A program made the translations under genes and the position numbers. DNA of 64,000 bases from Paraburkholderia sacchari (GTDB lineage: Bacteria > Pseudomonadota > Gammaproteobacteria > Burkholderiales > Burkholderiaceae): NCBI RefSeq assembly GCF_000785435.2, contig NZ_JTDB02000001.1, positions 1,330,499 through 1,394,498 on the forward strand, given 5' to 3'. The notes beneath the pieces are model-generated. The model was not told the DNA's origin, ran no database searches, and saw only the letters and a program-made list of their open reading frames with translations. Of this stretch, positions 1 through 8,466 are shown in pieces. Every line of letters begins with the position of its first letter. Position 1 is the stretch's first letter.

Positions 1-103
1 TTTTGAGCATAACGATGCGTGGACCCGTCCCGAGCATCCCTGAACCGCCCATGTTGTACGACGACTCATCTCGCGAAGTAAACCTGTGAGATGGCGGGCA
101 AAC

Positions 104-832
104 TCAAGCCCTCTCCGCCGCCCGCCGCAGCCGCTCCCGGCTGCTCGACAGATGCATGCGCATCGCGGCGCGCGCGCTTTCGGAATCGTGCCTCGCGATG
201 GCGTCGAAAATGCTCTCGTGCTCGCGGTTCACGAGTTCGGCATAAGCCTTGGGATCGCTGTGCGCGATGCCGGCCGAATCGATGCGATGGCGCGGAATCA
301 GCGCTGCGCCCATCTGCGTGAGGATGTCGACGAAATAACGATTGCCGGTGGCGCGCGCCACCGAAACATGGAATTGCAGATCGGCGCCCGCGCTGTCGCC
401 GCCTGCGCGCGCGGCCGCCGAAATCGCATCGAGCGCCGCGCGAATCGCCGCAATGTCGCGCTCGCTCGCGCGCTGCGCCGCGAGTCCCGCACATTCCGTT
501 TCCAGGCTGATGCGCAACTCCAGGACCGAGAGCAGATCGTTGAGCGTGCTCGCGGGCACGACTTCGAGATCGAGCGGCTCGCGGCGCGGCTCCAGCACGA
601 AGCTGCCGATGCCATGGCGCGTTTCGATCACCGACATGGCCTGCAGCCGCGAGATCGCCTCGCGCACCACGGTGCGGCTCACGCCCAGCGTGCTCATGAG
701 ACTGCTTTCGGTCGGCAGCTTGTCGCCGGGCTTCAAGGTGCGCGAAGCGATCTGCTCGTTGATGTAATTGACGGCCTGCTCGGCAAGATTGCGACTGCGG
801 GCGGGTATGGGCGCGGCGCTCGGCTCGGCCAT
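104..832 (-). CDS. GntR-family transcriptional regulator, FCD type
   Basis: A 242-residue DNA-binding regulator. Residues 15-80 form the GntR winged helix (the segment around GDKLPTESSLMSTLGVSRTVV). Residues 90-235 are a helical FCD effector domain with the metal-binding histidine pattern typical of FadR/LldR relatives (DLQFHVSVA, later REHES and MRMHLS). The start at 832 was chosen because AGGAGAGG sits just upstream; the frame stays open further 5' but that stretch is not GntR-like. FCD regulators usually sense organic acids and regulate an adjacent catabolic operon. The candidates are the cytochrome operon to the right or genes left of the window, and the sequence does not settle which. 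Confidence 0.88.
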   Translation of the reverse strand: MAEPSAAPIPARSRNLAEQAVNYINEQIASRTLKPGDKLPTESSLMSTLGVSRTVVREAISRLQAMSVIETRHGIGSFVLEPRREPLDLEVVPASTLNDLLSVLELRISLETECAGLAAQRASERDIAAIRAALDAISAAARAGGDSAGADLQFHVSVARATGNRYFVDILTQMGAALIPRHRIDSAGIAHSDPKAYAELVNREHESIFDAIARHDSESARAAMRMHLSSSRERLRRAAERA

Positions 833-1302
833 CGTCCTCTCCTTGGAATGCGAATTTCGTTTCATTATACGTCGTCGGACAACCGGACGCCTGCTGCCGC
901 ACGTCTTGAAACAGCGGGGATTTGCCCGGTTCGCGGGCGCTCCGGAGACATCGGACAACCGTGTGTGCCCGCATGGTAACCGGCATACCTGCTCGCAAGC
1001 TTTCCTCCAAGGGAAAAAGCGTCAGCGCTAATTAATTTGGATTCCATATTTATTGATGCGGGCCGCAATACATCCAAATAATCGATGCGTTAGCAAACGT
1101 CCTTATACAAGTGCTGCCCGAAAAAACCTCGGTAAATAATTTGTACACGTTCACTCGACAGATCGCGTTTTTTAACGATAATGTCCCCAAAGAAGATGCG
1201 CACCGGGACGCAAGTCACCACGCCGGTCGACGCCTCAACTGATATCGAATCGCATCGCGCTTGTGCCGTACATGCCGTCCACAATCCGCAACGAGGGAAT
1301 CA
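833..1302. promoter_or_regulatory. Divergent control region with FCD-GntR operator candidates
   Basis: No gene is seen in these 470 bases. Positions 871-883 read GTCGTCGGACAAC, a GTnGTCnGACnAC palindrome close to the GGTC-N-GACC pattern of FadR-type operators. The core TCGGACAACCG recurs at 951-961. Both lie within about 130 bases of the GntR start, which suggests autoregulation. The right half is AT-richer (1020-1180) and probably carries the promoter of the oxidase operon that begins at 1303. Confidence 0.45.
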
Positions 1303-2010
1303 TTGAGAAACCGCATCGTCCGCGTTGTCCTCTGCGCCATGGCATTCGCGCTGCCGTGCGCCGCGTCGTTCGCGGCCCCGCCCGCGGAACCCGCGCCTGA
1401 CACGATGCAAGCCCGCGTGATGGGCTGCGCCGCATGTCACGGCGCGCACGGCGAAGGCACCGACAACGACTACTTTCCGCGCCTCGCCGGCAAGCCCGCC
1501 GGCTATCTCTACAACCAGCTCATCGCGTTTCGCGACGGCGGCCGCAGCTATCCGCCGATGAACTATCTGCTCGCGTATCTGCCCGATGCGTATCTCAAGC
1601 AGATGGCCGAGTTCTTCGCGCACGAGCGTCCGCCCTACCCGCCGCCCGCCGCGCCCAAGGTCGATGCGGCCACGCTCGCGCTCGGCAAATCGCTCGTCAT
1701 GAACGGCGCGCCCAACCGCAAGGTGCCTGCGTGCGCGGCCTGTCACGGCGCCTCGCTCACCGGCATGCAGCCCGCCATTCCGGGCCTCGTGGGCCTGCAC
1801 CCCGACTACATCAGCGCACAGCTGGGCGCATTCCGCTACGGCACGCGCCGCGCCGCAAGCCCCGACTGCATGCACGACATCGCCTCGCGTCTCGCCGAAC
1901 GCGACATCACGGCCATCGCCGCGTGGCTCGCGTCGCAGCCCGCGCCCGCCAATCCAGCGCCCGCCGCGCCCGCGCCCTTGCCGCTCGCATGCGGCAGCGC
2001 CCACAACTAG
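1303..2010 (+). CDS. Periplasmic diheme cytochrome c (c4-like)
   Basis: A 235-residue exported electron carrier. It starts at TTG 1303 behind GAGGGA, with an N-terminal signal peptide ending near ASFA-APPA. Two CAACH heme-attachment motifs lie near residues 42-46 and 144-148, each starting one of two similar halves, as in cytochrome c4 and related diheme proteins. The C-terminus is a proline/alanine tail. It is the first gene of the oxidase operon, 13 bases ahead of a triheme cytochrome. The likely role is passing electrons to the ba3-like oxidase encoded downstream. The start is the least certain part; a TTG 42 bases upstream is also in frame. Confidence 0.85.
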   Translation: MRNRIVRVVLCAMAFALPCAASFAAPPAEPAPDTMQARVMGCAACHGAHGEGTDNDYFPRLAGKPAGYLYNQLIAFRDGGRSYPPMNYLLAYLPDAYLKQMAEFFAHERPPYPPPAAPKVDAATLALGKSLVMNGAPNRKVPACAACHGASLTGMQPAIPGLVGLHPDYISAQLGAFRYGTRRAASPDCMHDIASRLAERDITAIAAWLASQPAPANPAPAAPAPLPLACGSAHN

Positions 2011-2023
2011 CCGAGGCCTCGAC

Positions 2024-3415
2024 GTGCGCAAACTTCGATCCCTCCTGCCAACAATGCCGGCCATACCGTCGACGCCCACGCTGGCCGCGCGCGTCGCCCG
2101 CACCGTGACGCTGAGCGCCGCGCTCCTGTGCGCCGGCACCGCGCTCACGCATGCGCAAAGCGGCGCGCCCGCGGCCAATTCGGCGGATGCCGCAAGCGCC
2201 GCCGCCGCCGCGGCAATGGCCAACGCCAAGCCGGTGGCAAGCAATGCCGAGCTGCTGGTGCGCGGCGAATATCTTGCGCGCGCGGGCGACTGCATCGCGT
2301 GCCATACGGTGCCTTCGCAGAAGATGTTCGGCGGCGGCCGCCCGATGGAAACACCGTTCGGCACGCTCTATACGCCGAATATTTCCTCGGACAAGCAATA
2401 CGGCATCGGCGCATGGAGCGCCGATGAGTTCTACCGCATGCTGCACGAGGGCAAGTCGCGCGACGGCACGCTGCTCTATCCCGCGATGCCGTTCGCCTCG
2501 TACACCAAGGTCACGCGCACCGACTCCGATGCGATCTACGCGTATCTGCTTTCCACGCCCGCGGTCAATCAGCCCAATCGCCCGCATACACTGCGCTTTC
2601 CGTATAACCAGCGCCAGCTTCTGATCGGCTGGCGTGCGCTGTTCTTCCGCTCGGGCGAGTTCAAGCCCGATCCGAAGCAGTCCGTGGAATGGAATCGCGG
2701 CGCGTATCTGGTGGAAGGTCTCGGGCATTGCACGATGTGCCACACGGAGATCAACGCGCTAGGCGGCAACACCGCGTCCAAGGAATTCCAGGGCGGCCTG
2801 ATTCCGCTGCAGAACTGGTATGCGCCTTCGCTCACGTCGAACAAGGAAGCGGGCCTCGGCGACTGGAGCATCGACGATATCGTCGATCTGCTGCACGCGG
2901 GCGTCTCGAAGCGCGGCGCCGTGTACGGGCCGATGGCCGAGGTCGTCTACGACAGCTTCCAGTACCTCACCGAAGACGACGTGCGCGCCGTGGCCGTCTA
3001 TCTGAAGTCGCTGCCGGGCCATTCGGGCGAAGTCGACAAGTCGCCCAAGAGCCAGTTCGTGACCGAGGAAGCCAACCGTCTCTCGCCGCTCGGCAAGAAG
3101 ATTTACGACACGCAGTGCGCCGCATGCCACGCGTCCGAAGGCCAGGGAAAGCTGCCGCATTTCCCGCCGCTCGCGAACAACCAGTCGATCCAGATGAATT
3201 CGGCGGTGAACCCGATCCGCATGGTGCTCAACGGCGGCTATGCGCCGGGCACGAAGAAGAACCCGATGCCCTATGGCATGCCGCCGTTCGCGCAGTTGCT
3301 GTCCGACGAGGAAGTGGCCGCCGTGGTCACGTATATCCGCACGGCATGGGGCAACCATGGCACGCCGGTGTCCGGGCACGAAGTGAACGCGCTTCGCTCG
3401 GCGCCGCTGTTCTGA
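2024..3415 (+). CDS. Triheme cytochrome c, alcohol/gluconate dehydrogenase cytochrome-subunit type
   Basis: A 463-residue exported protein with a GTG start and a signal peptide ending around LTHAQS. It carries three CxxCH motifs: CIACH near 90, CTMCH near 235 and CAACH near 365. Three spaced heme domains of this size are the hallmark of the membrane-associated cytochrome subunits of periplasmic dehydrogenases (AdhB or gluconate dehydrogenase type). Unlike those systems, no flavin or quinoprotein dehydrogenase gene is adjacent; its neighbours are oxidase genes. It may therefore act as a quinol-to-oxidase electron conduit, though the dehydrogenase partner could be encoded elsewhere. Confidence 0.85.
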   Translation: MRKLRSLLPTMPAIPSTPTLAARVARTVTLSAALLCAGTALTHAQSGAPAANSADAASAAAAAAMANAKPVASNAELLVRGEYLARAGDCIACHTVPSQKMFGGGRPMETPFGTLYTPNISSDKQYGIGAWSADEFYRMLHEGKSRDGTLLYPAMPFASYTKVTRTDSDAIYAYLLSTPAVNQPNRPHTLRFPYNQRQLLIGWRALFFRSGEFKPDPKQSVEWNRGAYLVEGLGHCTMCHTEINALGGNTASKEFQGGLIPLQNWYAPSLTSNKEAGLGDWSIDDIVDLLHAGVSKRGAVYGPMAEVVYDSFQYLTEDDVRAVAVYLKSLPGHSGEVDKSPKSQFVTEEANRLSPLGKKIYDTQCAACHASEGQGKLPHFPPLANNQSIQMNSAVNPIRMVLNGGYAPGTKKNPMPYGMPPFAQLLSDEEVAAVVTYIRTAWGNHGTPVSGHEVNALRSAPLF

Positions 3416-3461
3416 GCCGCTTATTTGAGCCGCCGTTGCGAATCTTCAAGCTGAGGCCGTG

Positions 3462-3644
3462 ATGATAGAAACACCCGTTCCTCAACAACCGGGCGCGCCC
3501 GCCCAGCACGAGCAGATCGACGAGATCGTGCGCCGCGGGCCGTGCGGCGCGCTCGCGCTCGCCGGCATTGCCACGGCCATCGTGGCCGCGATCTGGTTTG
3601 CGTTCTACTTCCTGGTGTTCCTGCCTCGCGGCGTCATTCAATAA
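3462..3644 (+). CDS. Small single-span membrane protein of the oxidase operon (possible subunit IIa)
   Basis: A 60-residue peptide with a charged N-terminal third and one membrane helix (roughly residues 30-53, ALAGIATAIVAAIWFAFYFL). ATG 3462 has GAGG five bases upstream; a GTG one codon earlier is also possible. It sits directly ahead of oxidase subunit II, the place where ba3-type oxidases encode the tiny subunit IIa. The function is inferred from position and topology only, because such peptides carry no catalytic motif. Confidence 0.7.
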   Translation: MIETPVPQQPGAPAQHEQIDEIVRRGPCGALALAGIATAIVAAIWFAFYFLVFLPRGVIQ

Positions 3645-3728
3645 CTGCGAGCGAGCATGAATAACTGCGATGAATAGCCGGGAAATCCGCCGGCAACCCA
3701 CTCACTCAATCTCGCGCCAACCGTCCAC

Positions 3729-4307
3729 ATGTCCACGCATCCAACCGATCCCCATGCCAGCGCCGAAGTGGCCGCGCGCGTGGAGCGCCGCTGGGCCACG
3801 CTCATGGTGGCGCTCGTTCTCGTGCTGGTGGCGATGACCGTCTACACCGGCCTGCACTGGGCCATGATGCCGCCGTCGCGCGTCGAGACCATCGACCCGG
3901 AAACGCTGCACGTCTCGGGCGAATTCGTCGAAACCAATCTCGGCAGCGCGCTCGAGCCGGACGGCTCGGTCACGGTGCGCGTGCTCGCGCAGCAGTACTC
4001 GTTCACGCCGCAATGCATCGTGGTGCCGGCGGGCGCGCCCATCACCTTCCGCGCCACCAGCGCCGACGTCGTGCACGGCTTTCTCGTGACCGACACGAAC
4101 CTCAATTCGATGGTCGAGCCGGGCTACGTCTCCACCTTCCGCACGACCTTCGACAAGCCCGGCGACCATACGATGCCGTGCCACGAATATTGCGGCACAG
4201 GCCACCAGGGCATGTGGGCGCACGTGAAGGTCGTCGACCGCGACGCCTTCATGAAGATGGCCGCCCTTCCGGAGAACCATTCGCGGAGACTGAGCTGTGT
4301 TAAATAA
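3729..4307 (+). CDS. Cytochrome c oxidase subunit II, ba3-like (CuA domain)
   Basis: A 192-residue membrane-anchored subunit. One helix (about 22-42) is followed by a periplasmic cupredoxin domain with a complete CuA site: His116, then Cys151, Glu153, Cys155, His159 and Met162 in the segment CHEYCGTGHQGM. The short N-terminus with a single transmembrane helix matches ba3-type rather than aa3-type subunit II. It overlaps the subunit I start by 11 bases. CuA accepts electrons from a c-type cytochrome, for which the operon supplies three candidates. Confidence 0.93.
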   Translation: MSTHPTDPHASAEVAARVERRWATLMVALVLVLVAMTVYTGLHWAMMPPSRVETIDPETLHVSGEFVETNLGSALEPDGSVTVRVLAQQYSFTPQCIVVPAGAPITFRATSADVVHGFLVTDTNLNSMVEPGYVSTFRTTFDKPGDHTMPCHEYCGTGHQGMWAHVKVVDRDAFMKMAALPENHSRRLSCVK

Positions 4308-5922
4308 CAAGCGACTCGTGCTCGCCCACTTCTGGCTCGCGTTCATCCTGTTCGGGGTCGCGCTGCTGCTCGGCGCGTGGCAGATGCTCGTGCGCAGCCC
4401 GCTGCATCCGTGGCTGCGCGATCCCGAGTTCTACTACCGCTCCGTGACCGAGCACGGCACCGTGATGGGCTATGCGTTCCCCACGCTCATTGCGATGGGC
4501 TTCGGCTACGCCGTGACCGAACTCTCGCTCAAGCGCCCGCTCATCGGTGCGCGCTGGGCATGGCTCGGGTTCATCCTGCTCGCGCTCGGGGCCGTCGCCG
4601 CCTCCGTGACAGTCGCGCTCGGCCGCGCTTCAGTGCTCTACACGTTCTATCCGCCGATGATCGCCAATGCGTTTTATTACATCGGCGTCGTGTTCGTGGT
4701 GGTGGGCTCGTGGGTGTGGGTCGCGCTGATGGGCGTGAACTTCACCGCGTGGAAGCGCGCGAACCCCGGCAAGCCGGTGCCGCTCGCGATGTTCGCGACC
4801 ACCGCGGGCGCATATCTGTGGGGCTGGACCGCCGTGGGCGCGGCCATCGAAGTGCTGTTCCAGATCCTGCCCGTCGCGCTCGGCTGGCGCAGCACCATCG
4901 ACGCGGGTCTCGCACGCGTGTTCTTCTCGTGGACGCTGCACGCCATCGTCTACTTCTGGCTCATGCCCGCGTACATCTGCTACTACACGATCATTCCGCG
5001 CGCGATCGGCGGCCGGCTCTATAGCGATTCGATGGCGCGCATCTCGTTCATCCTGTTCCTCGTGGTGGCCATGCCGATCGGCCTGCACCACCTCTTCACC
5101 GATCCGCAGGTGGGTTCGGGCTTCAAGTTCGTGCAGTCGGTGTTCACGGCGCTCGTGTCGGTGCCCACGCTGCTCACGGTCTTCACGATCTGCGCCTCGG
5201 TCGAAATCGCCGGGCGGCTGCGCGGCGGCAAGGGCGTGTTCGGCTGGATTGCCAAGCTGCCGTGGCAGAACCCGCAGATGCTCGCCGTGGCGTTCTCGTT
5301 CGTGATGCTCGGCTTCGGCGGCGCGGGCGGGCTCATCAACATGAGTTATCAGCTCGATCAGCCCGTCCACAACACGCAATGGATCACGGGCCACTTCCAC
5401 CTTATCTTCGGCGGCGCGATCGTCATCATGTACTTCGCGATTGCCTACGATCTGTGGCCGCAGCTCACGGGCCGCGCGCTCACCAACTGGCGGCTCATGC
5501 GCTGGCAGCTGTGGCTATGGTTCATCGGCATGATCGTGACGACCTTTCCGTGGCATCTGGTGGGCATCATGGGCATGCCGCGCCGCATGGCCTACTTCGA
5601 TTACAGCGATCCCGCGCTGGCCGCGCAGGCGAGCCTCGTGACCGCCTCGGCGGTGGGCGGGCTGATACTCGTGATCTCCGCAATCCTGTTCTTCGTGGTG
5701 CTGCTGCAAGGCCATCGCAGCCCGGTGCAGACGCCCGAGGAATACCGCTTCAGCGCGCCCGTGCATGAATCGCCGGTGCTGCCGCGCGCGCTCAACGGTT
5801 TCGCGCTGTGGGTCGTGTTGATGATCGCCCTCACGATCACCAACTACGGCTACCCCATCGCCCAACTGCTCGCGACACCCAACACGGCCGTGCCCGCGAT
5901 TCCGATTGGAGCGCCGCGATGA
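4297..5922 (+). CDS. Cytochrome c oxidase subunit I, ba3-like heme-copper oxidase
   Basis: A 541-residue polytopic subunit with about 13 membrane helices. Ligands visible: His53 (low-spin heme), His215 of CuB with Tyr219 at the H-x3-Y cross-link spacing, His264-His265 of CuB, and His366/His368 in WITGHFHLIFGG for the two hemes. The H-x3-Y pattern and the absence of the A-family D-channel motif place it among B-type (ba3) oxidases. It reduces oxygen to water while pumping protons. The GTG start has a GGAG-type site in the end of subunit II. B-type oxidases usually have high oxygen affinity, so a low-oxygen role is plausible. Confidence 0.93.
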   Translation: MLNNKRLVLAHFWLAFILFGVALLLGAWQMLVRSPLHPWLRDPEFYYRSVTEHGTVMGYAFPTLIAMGFGYAVTELSLKRPLIGARWAWLGFILLALGAVAASVTVALGRASVLYTFYPPMIANAFYYIGVVFVVVGSWVWVALMGVNFTAWKRANPGKPVPLAMFATTAGAYLWGWTAVGAAIEVLFQILPVALGWRSTIDAGLARVFFSWTLHAIVYFWLMPAYICYYTIIPRAIGGRLYSDSMARISFILFLVVAMPIGLHHLFTDPQVGSGFKFVQSVFTALVSVPTLLTVFTICASVEIAGRLRGGKGVFGWIAKLPWQNPQMLAVAFSFVMLGFGGAGGLINMSYQLDQPVHNTQWITGHFHLIFGGAIVIMYFAIAYDLWPQLTGRALTNWRLMRWQLWLWFIGMIVTTFPWHLVGIMGMPRRMAYFDYSDPALAAQASLVTASAVGGLILVISAILFFVVLLQGHRSPVQTPEEYRFSAPVHESPVLPRALNGFALWVVLMIALTITNYGYPIAQLLATPNTAVPAIPIGAPR

Positions 5923-6707
5923 GCGAAGAACGCCTGTTCACCTTACGCAATGTGTGGTTCCGCGCGAGCGTGGGCGCGACGATACTCGCGTTCGTCGGCG
6001 CTGCGCTGATCGGCTTCGTCTGGCTGCCTTCCGCGCAACGCGATGCGCAGTTCCAGGGCATCTGGAACGCCATCTGCAGCGCGGCCGGCGTGCCGCGCCA
6101 GTGGTCTCAGGGGGGCGCCGCGATCACGCCGGGCTACAAGGTCAGCACGGTCGAGCTCACGCCGCACATGCTCGATAACGCCAGCACCCTGTCGATCGGG
6201 CGCGGCGCCACGCTCTCGCTGCGCTGCACGATGTGCCACGGCCCGCAGGGCATGAGCCAGGCCAATTCGCCGAATCTCGCGGGCCAGTTCGCGAGCGCGG
6301 TGTACAAGGAACTGCTCGACTTTCAGAGCGGCGCGCGCAAGAACGCGGTCATGACGCCGATGGCGCAAAATCTCTCCGACCAGGACATGCGCGATCTCGC
6401 GGCCTACTACGCCTCGCTGCCGCCCGCGGCGCGCGTGAGCGGCACGCCGCCGGGAATCGTCGCGCTGGGCGCGCCGATGCGCAATATTCCGGCGTGCGCC
6501 TCGTGCCACGGCGGCGTCGACCACAAGGTGGGCACTCCCTGGCTCGACGGCATGCCGGCGGCCTACACCAAGGCGCAGCTCACGGCCTTCGCGGACGGCA
6601 CGCGCCACAACGACATTTCCGAGCAGATGCGCAATATCGCGCGCAACATGGCCCCCGAGGAAATCGACACGGCGGCCGCGTGGTACGCGGGCGGCGCACG
6701 TCCGTAA
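5919..6707 (+). CDS. Membrane-anchored diheme cytochrome c of the oxidase operon
   Basis: A 262-residue protein whose ATG overlaps the subunit I stop (ATGA). One N-terminal helix (about residues 16-35, not obviously cleaved) anchors a periplasmic region with CTMCH near 103 and CASCH near 193, in two cytochrome c4-like halves. The tight coupling suggests it is translated with subunit I and is the immediate electron donor or a fixed subunit of the oxidase complex. It is the last gene of the operon. Confidence 0.87.
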   Translation: MSEERLFTLRNVWFRASVGATILAFVGAALIGFVWLPSAQRDAQFQGIWNAICSAAGVPRQWSQGGAAITPGYKVSTVELTPHMLDNASTLSIGRGATLSLRCTMCHGPQGMSQANSPNLAGQFASAVYKELLDFQSGARKNAVMTPMAQNLSDQDMRDLAAYYASLPPAARVSGTPPGIVALGAPMRNIPACASCHGGVDHKVGTPWLDGMPAAYTKAQLTAFADGTRHNDISEQMRNIARNMAPEEIDTAAAWYAGGARP

Positions 6708-6715
6708 CGGCGCGG

Positions 6716-6937
6716 CAAACCTCGGAAACGCTCGTCTCGCTGGTATCCACGCATCTCGAAGACAGTTTCGGCGTCTACGACCTGATCCTGACCGAAGCGC
6801 TCGACTCGATTCGCGACCCGCGCGCGGCCCATGAAGAGCTATACGCGGCGAAACAGGCTGGCCGCAATCAGGTCAAGGCGAAGGTTTCGGCTAGCTCGGC
6901 TAATTCGGCTAATTCGGCGGCAACGGATCGTCGTTGA
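6716..6937 (+). pseudogene. Possible 3' remnant of a GGDEF (diguanylate cyclase) gene
   Basis: One frame between the oxidase operon and the minus-strand peroxidase reads like genuine protein but has no ATG, GTG or good TTG start. Its end, HEELYAAKQAGRNQV, resembles the conserved C-terminal tail of GGDEF domains (DEALYxAKxxGRNxV). The GGDEF signature and the rest of the domain are absent. The last 29 bases overlap the end of the neighbouring minus-strand gene across a 9-base repeat. I infer a leftover of a deleted cyclase gene; chance resemblance remains possible. Confidence 0.4.
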
Positions 6938-8345
6938 GTGTCTTCAGGAACGCCACGATGTCGCGGATATCCTCGTCGCTCATCGCGGGCTTCTCGCCGA
7001 ACTTGCGGTCGAACGGCGCGTCGGTCACGTCCACATTGTTCCGGTATTGCGGCGGGATATCGTCGTATTTGTCGATCTTGCCGTGCGCATCGCGCGGATA
7101 GAACTTGCCCGGGTCGGTGTTGCGCTCGTTGTAGAACGCCATCACGTGGTCGAGGTCGTGATAGATGCCGTTGTGGAAGAACACCGTGCGCGTAGCCGCA
7201 TTGCGCAGCGTGGGCGTGAGGAACATCCCGCAGTACTGCGTCTGGTCGCGCATATCCGTGCGGAACGGCCCGCACACGCCCAGATCGTAAAAGCGCGGAT
7301 CACGGTTCTGCACAAGCTTGCGGTTGCGCGGCACGCCCAGCGCCTCGTACTGGTAATCGGTGAACATCGGCGGCAGGCCATCCTTGCCCGGCTTCGAGAG
7401 GTGGCAGCCCGCGCAGTTCGCGCGGCCAGGATCGTTGAAGAGGCGCAGGCCATGCAATTCGGCGCGGGTGAGACGCGCGCGCCCTTCGAGCCAGCGGTCG
7501 TACTTGCTGTTGTATGGATGGAACGACGGATCCTCCACTTGATAGCGCGAGATCGCGAACATCGCTTCGGAAACCAGCAGCTTGCGGTCGCTAAAAATTC
7601 GCGGTCCGAATAATTCTGTAAAGCGCTGCGCGTACGACGCTTGCTCGAGTTTCCCGGCCACCTCGTCGACGCTCGTGTTCCCCATCTCCACCGGGTTGAG
7701 CAGCGGGCCATAGGCCTGCTGTTGCAGCGTATCGGAGCGGCCGTCCCAGAACAGGCCACCTTGCGGGACCATTTCCGTGGAGGTCGACGGACCGCCCGCG
7801 GTCTTCTGCGACTTGATCACATTCGCGGCGGCCGTGGCCTGCTGGGCGACCGTGGGCGCGTCGTCGCTTTCGCCGGCATCGGGGCCGATGCTGAAATTCG
7901 GCTGGCGATACAGATACATGAGCGACGGCGGCGGACGATAGCCCTGCCGCGTCATCGCGAGTCCGCCCTGCTGCACGTCGAGCCCGTTGGGCGGGCCATA
8001 GGCATGCGCGGGGCTGTGGCACGAGGCGCACGACTGTTTGCCCGAGGCCGACAGCGCCGGATCGAAAAAGAGCTGCTTGCCGAGCTGCGCCATGGCCGAA
8101 AGCGGCGCCACGGGCGGGCGCTGCAGCACGACCGGATGCGGATTGGCGCCGGTAAGGTTCTCGACGATGGCGCCCACGGGCGCGGGCACACTGGCCGGAA
8201 ACGCCAGGGCGTAGGCACCGAAGCCCAGCACGGCAGCCACAAAGGCGGCAGCGGCGCGCGGTAGTATGAGCCGATGGCGCGCGGCCTTCGCCTTGACGCT
8301 GGCCGATGACGATGCAGGAGAAGAAGACGACGAAAACTCGGACAT
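6909..8345 (-). CDS. Diheme cytochrome c peroxidase / MauG-family protein
   Basis: A 478-residue exported protein. An N-terminal Ser/Ala-rich stretch is followed by a membrane helix (about 29-50). The first heme motif CASCH is at 106-110 and the second, CAGCH, near 311-316, each within a peroxidase-type cytochrome domain. The family reduces hydrogen peroxide or carries out long-range oxidation of a partner protein, as MauG does. The start at 8345 has a weak purine-rich site upstream and leaves an uncleaved-looking anchor. The phospholipase-like gene lies 121 bases upstream on the same strand, so the two may be co-transcribed. The stop falls in a small 9-base tandem repeat. Confidence 0.87.
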   Translation of the reverse strand: MSEFSSSSSPASSSASVKAKAARHRLILPRAAAAFVAAVLGFGAYALAFPASVPAPVGAIVENLTGANPHPVVLQRPPVAPLSAMAQLGKQLFFDPALSASGKQSCASCHSPAHAYGPPNGLDVQQGGLAMTRQGYRPPPSLMYLYRQPNFSIGPDAGESDDAPTVAQQATAAANVIKSQKTAGGPSTSTEMVPQGGLFWDGRSDTLQQQAYGPLLNPVEMGNTSVDEVAGKLEQASYAQRFTELFGPRIFSDRKLLVSEAMFAISRYQVEDPSFHPYNSKYDRWLEGRARLTRAELHGLRLFNDPGRANCAGCHLSKPGKDGLPPMFTDYQYEALGVPRNRKLVQNRDPRFYDLGVCGPFRTDMRDQTQYCGMFLTPTLRNAATRTVFFHNGIYHDLDHVMAFYNERNTDPGKFYPRDAHGKIDKYDDIPPQYRNNVDVTDAPFDRKFGEKPAMSDEDIRDIVAFLKTLNDDPLPPN

Positions 8346-8466
8346 ATTGCCTTGTTCCTCGCGGAACCAGAAAACCGAAAGGCCATGGGCGAAACGCGAG
8401 GATGCGCCACACGGCCACACGGCATAAAGGCGCGCTGCGCGCGCCTTTGCGGACCTCAAGCGCCGG

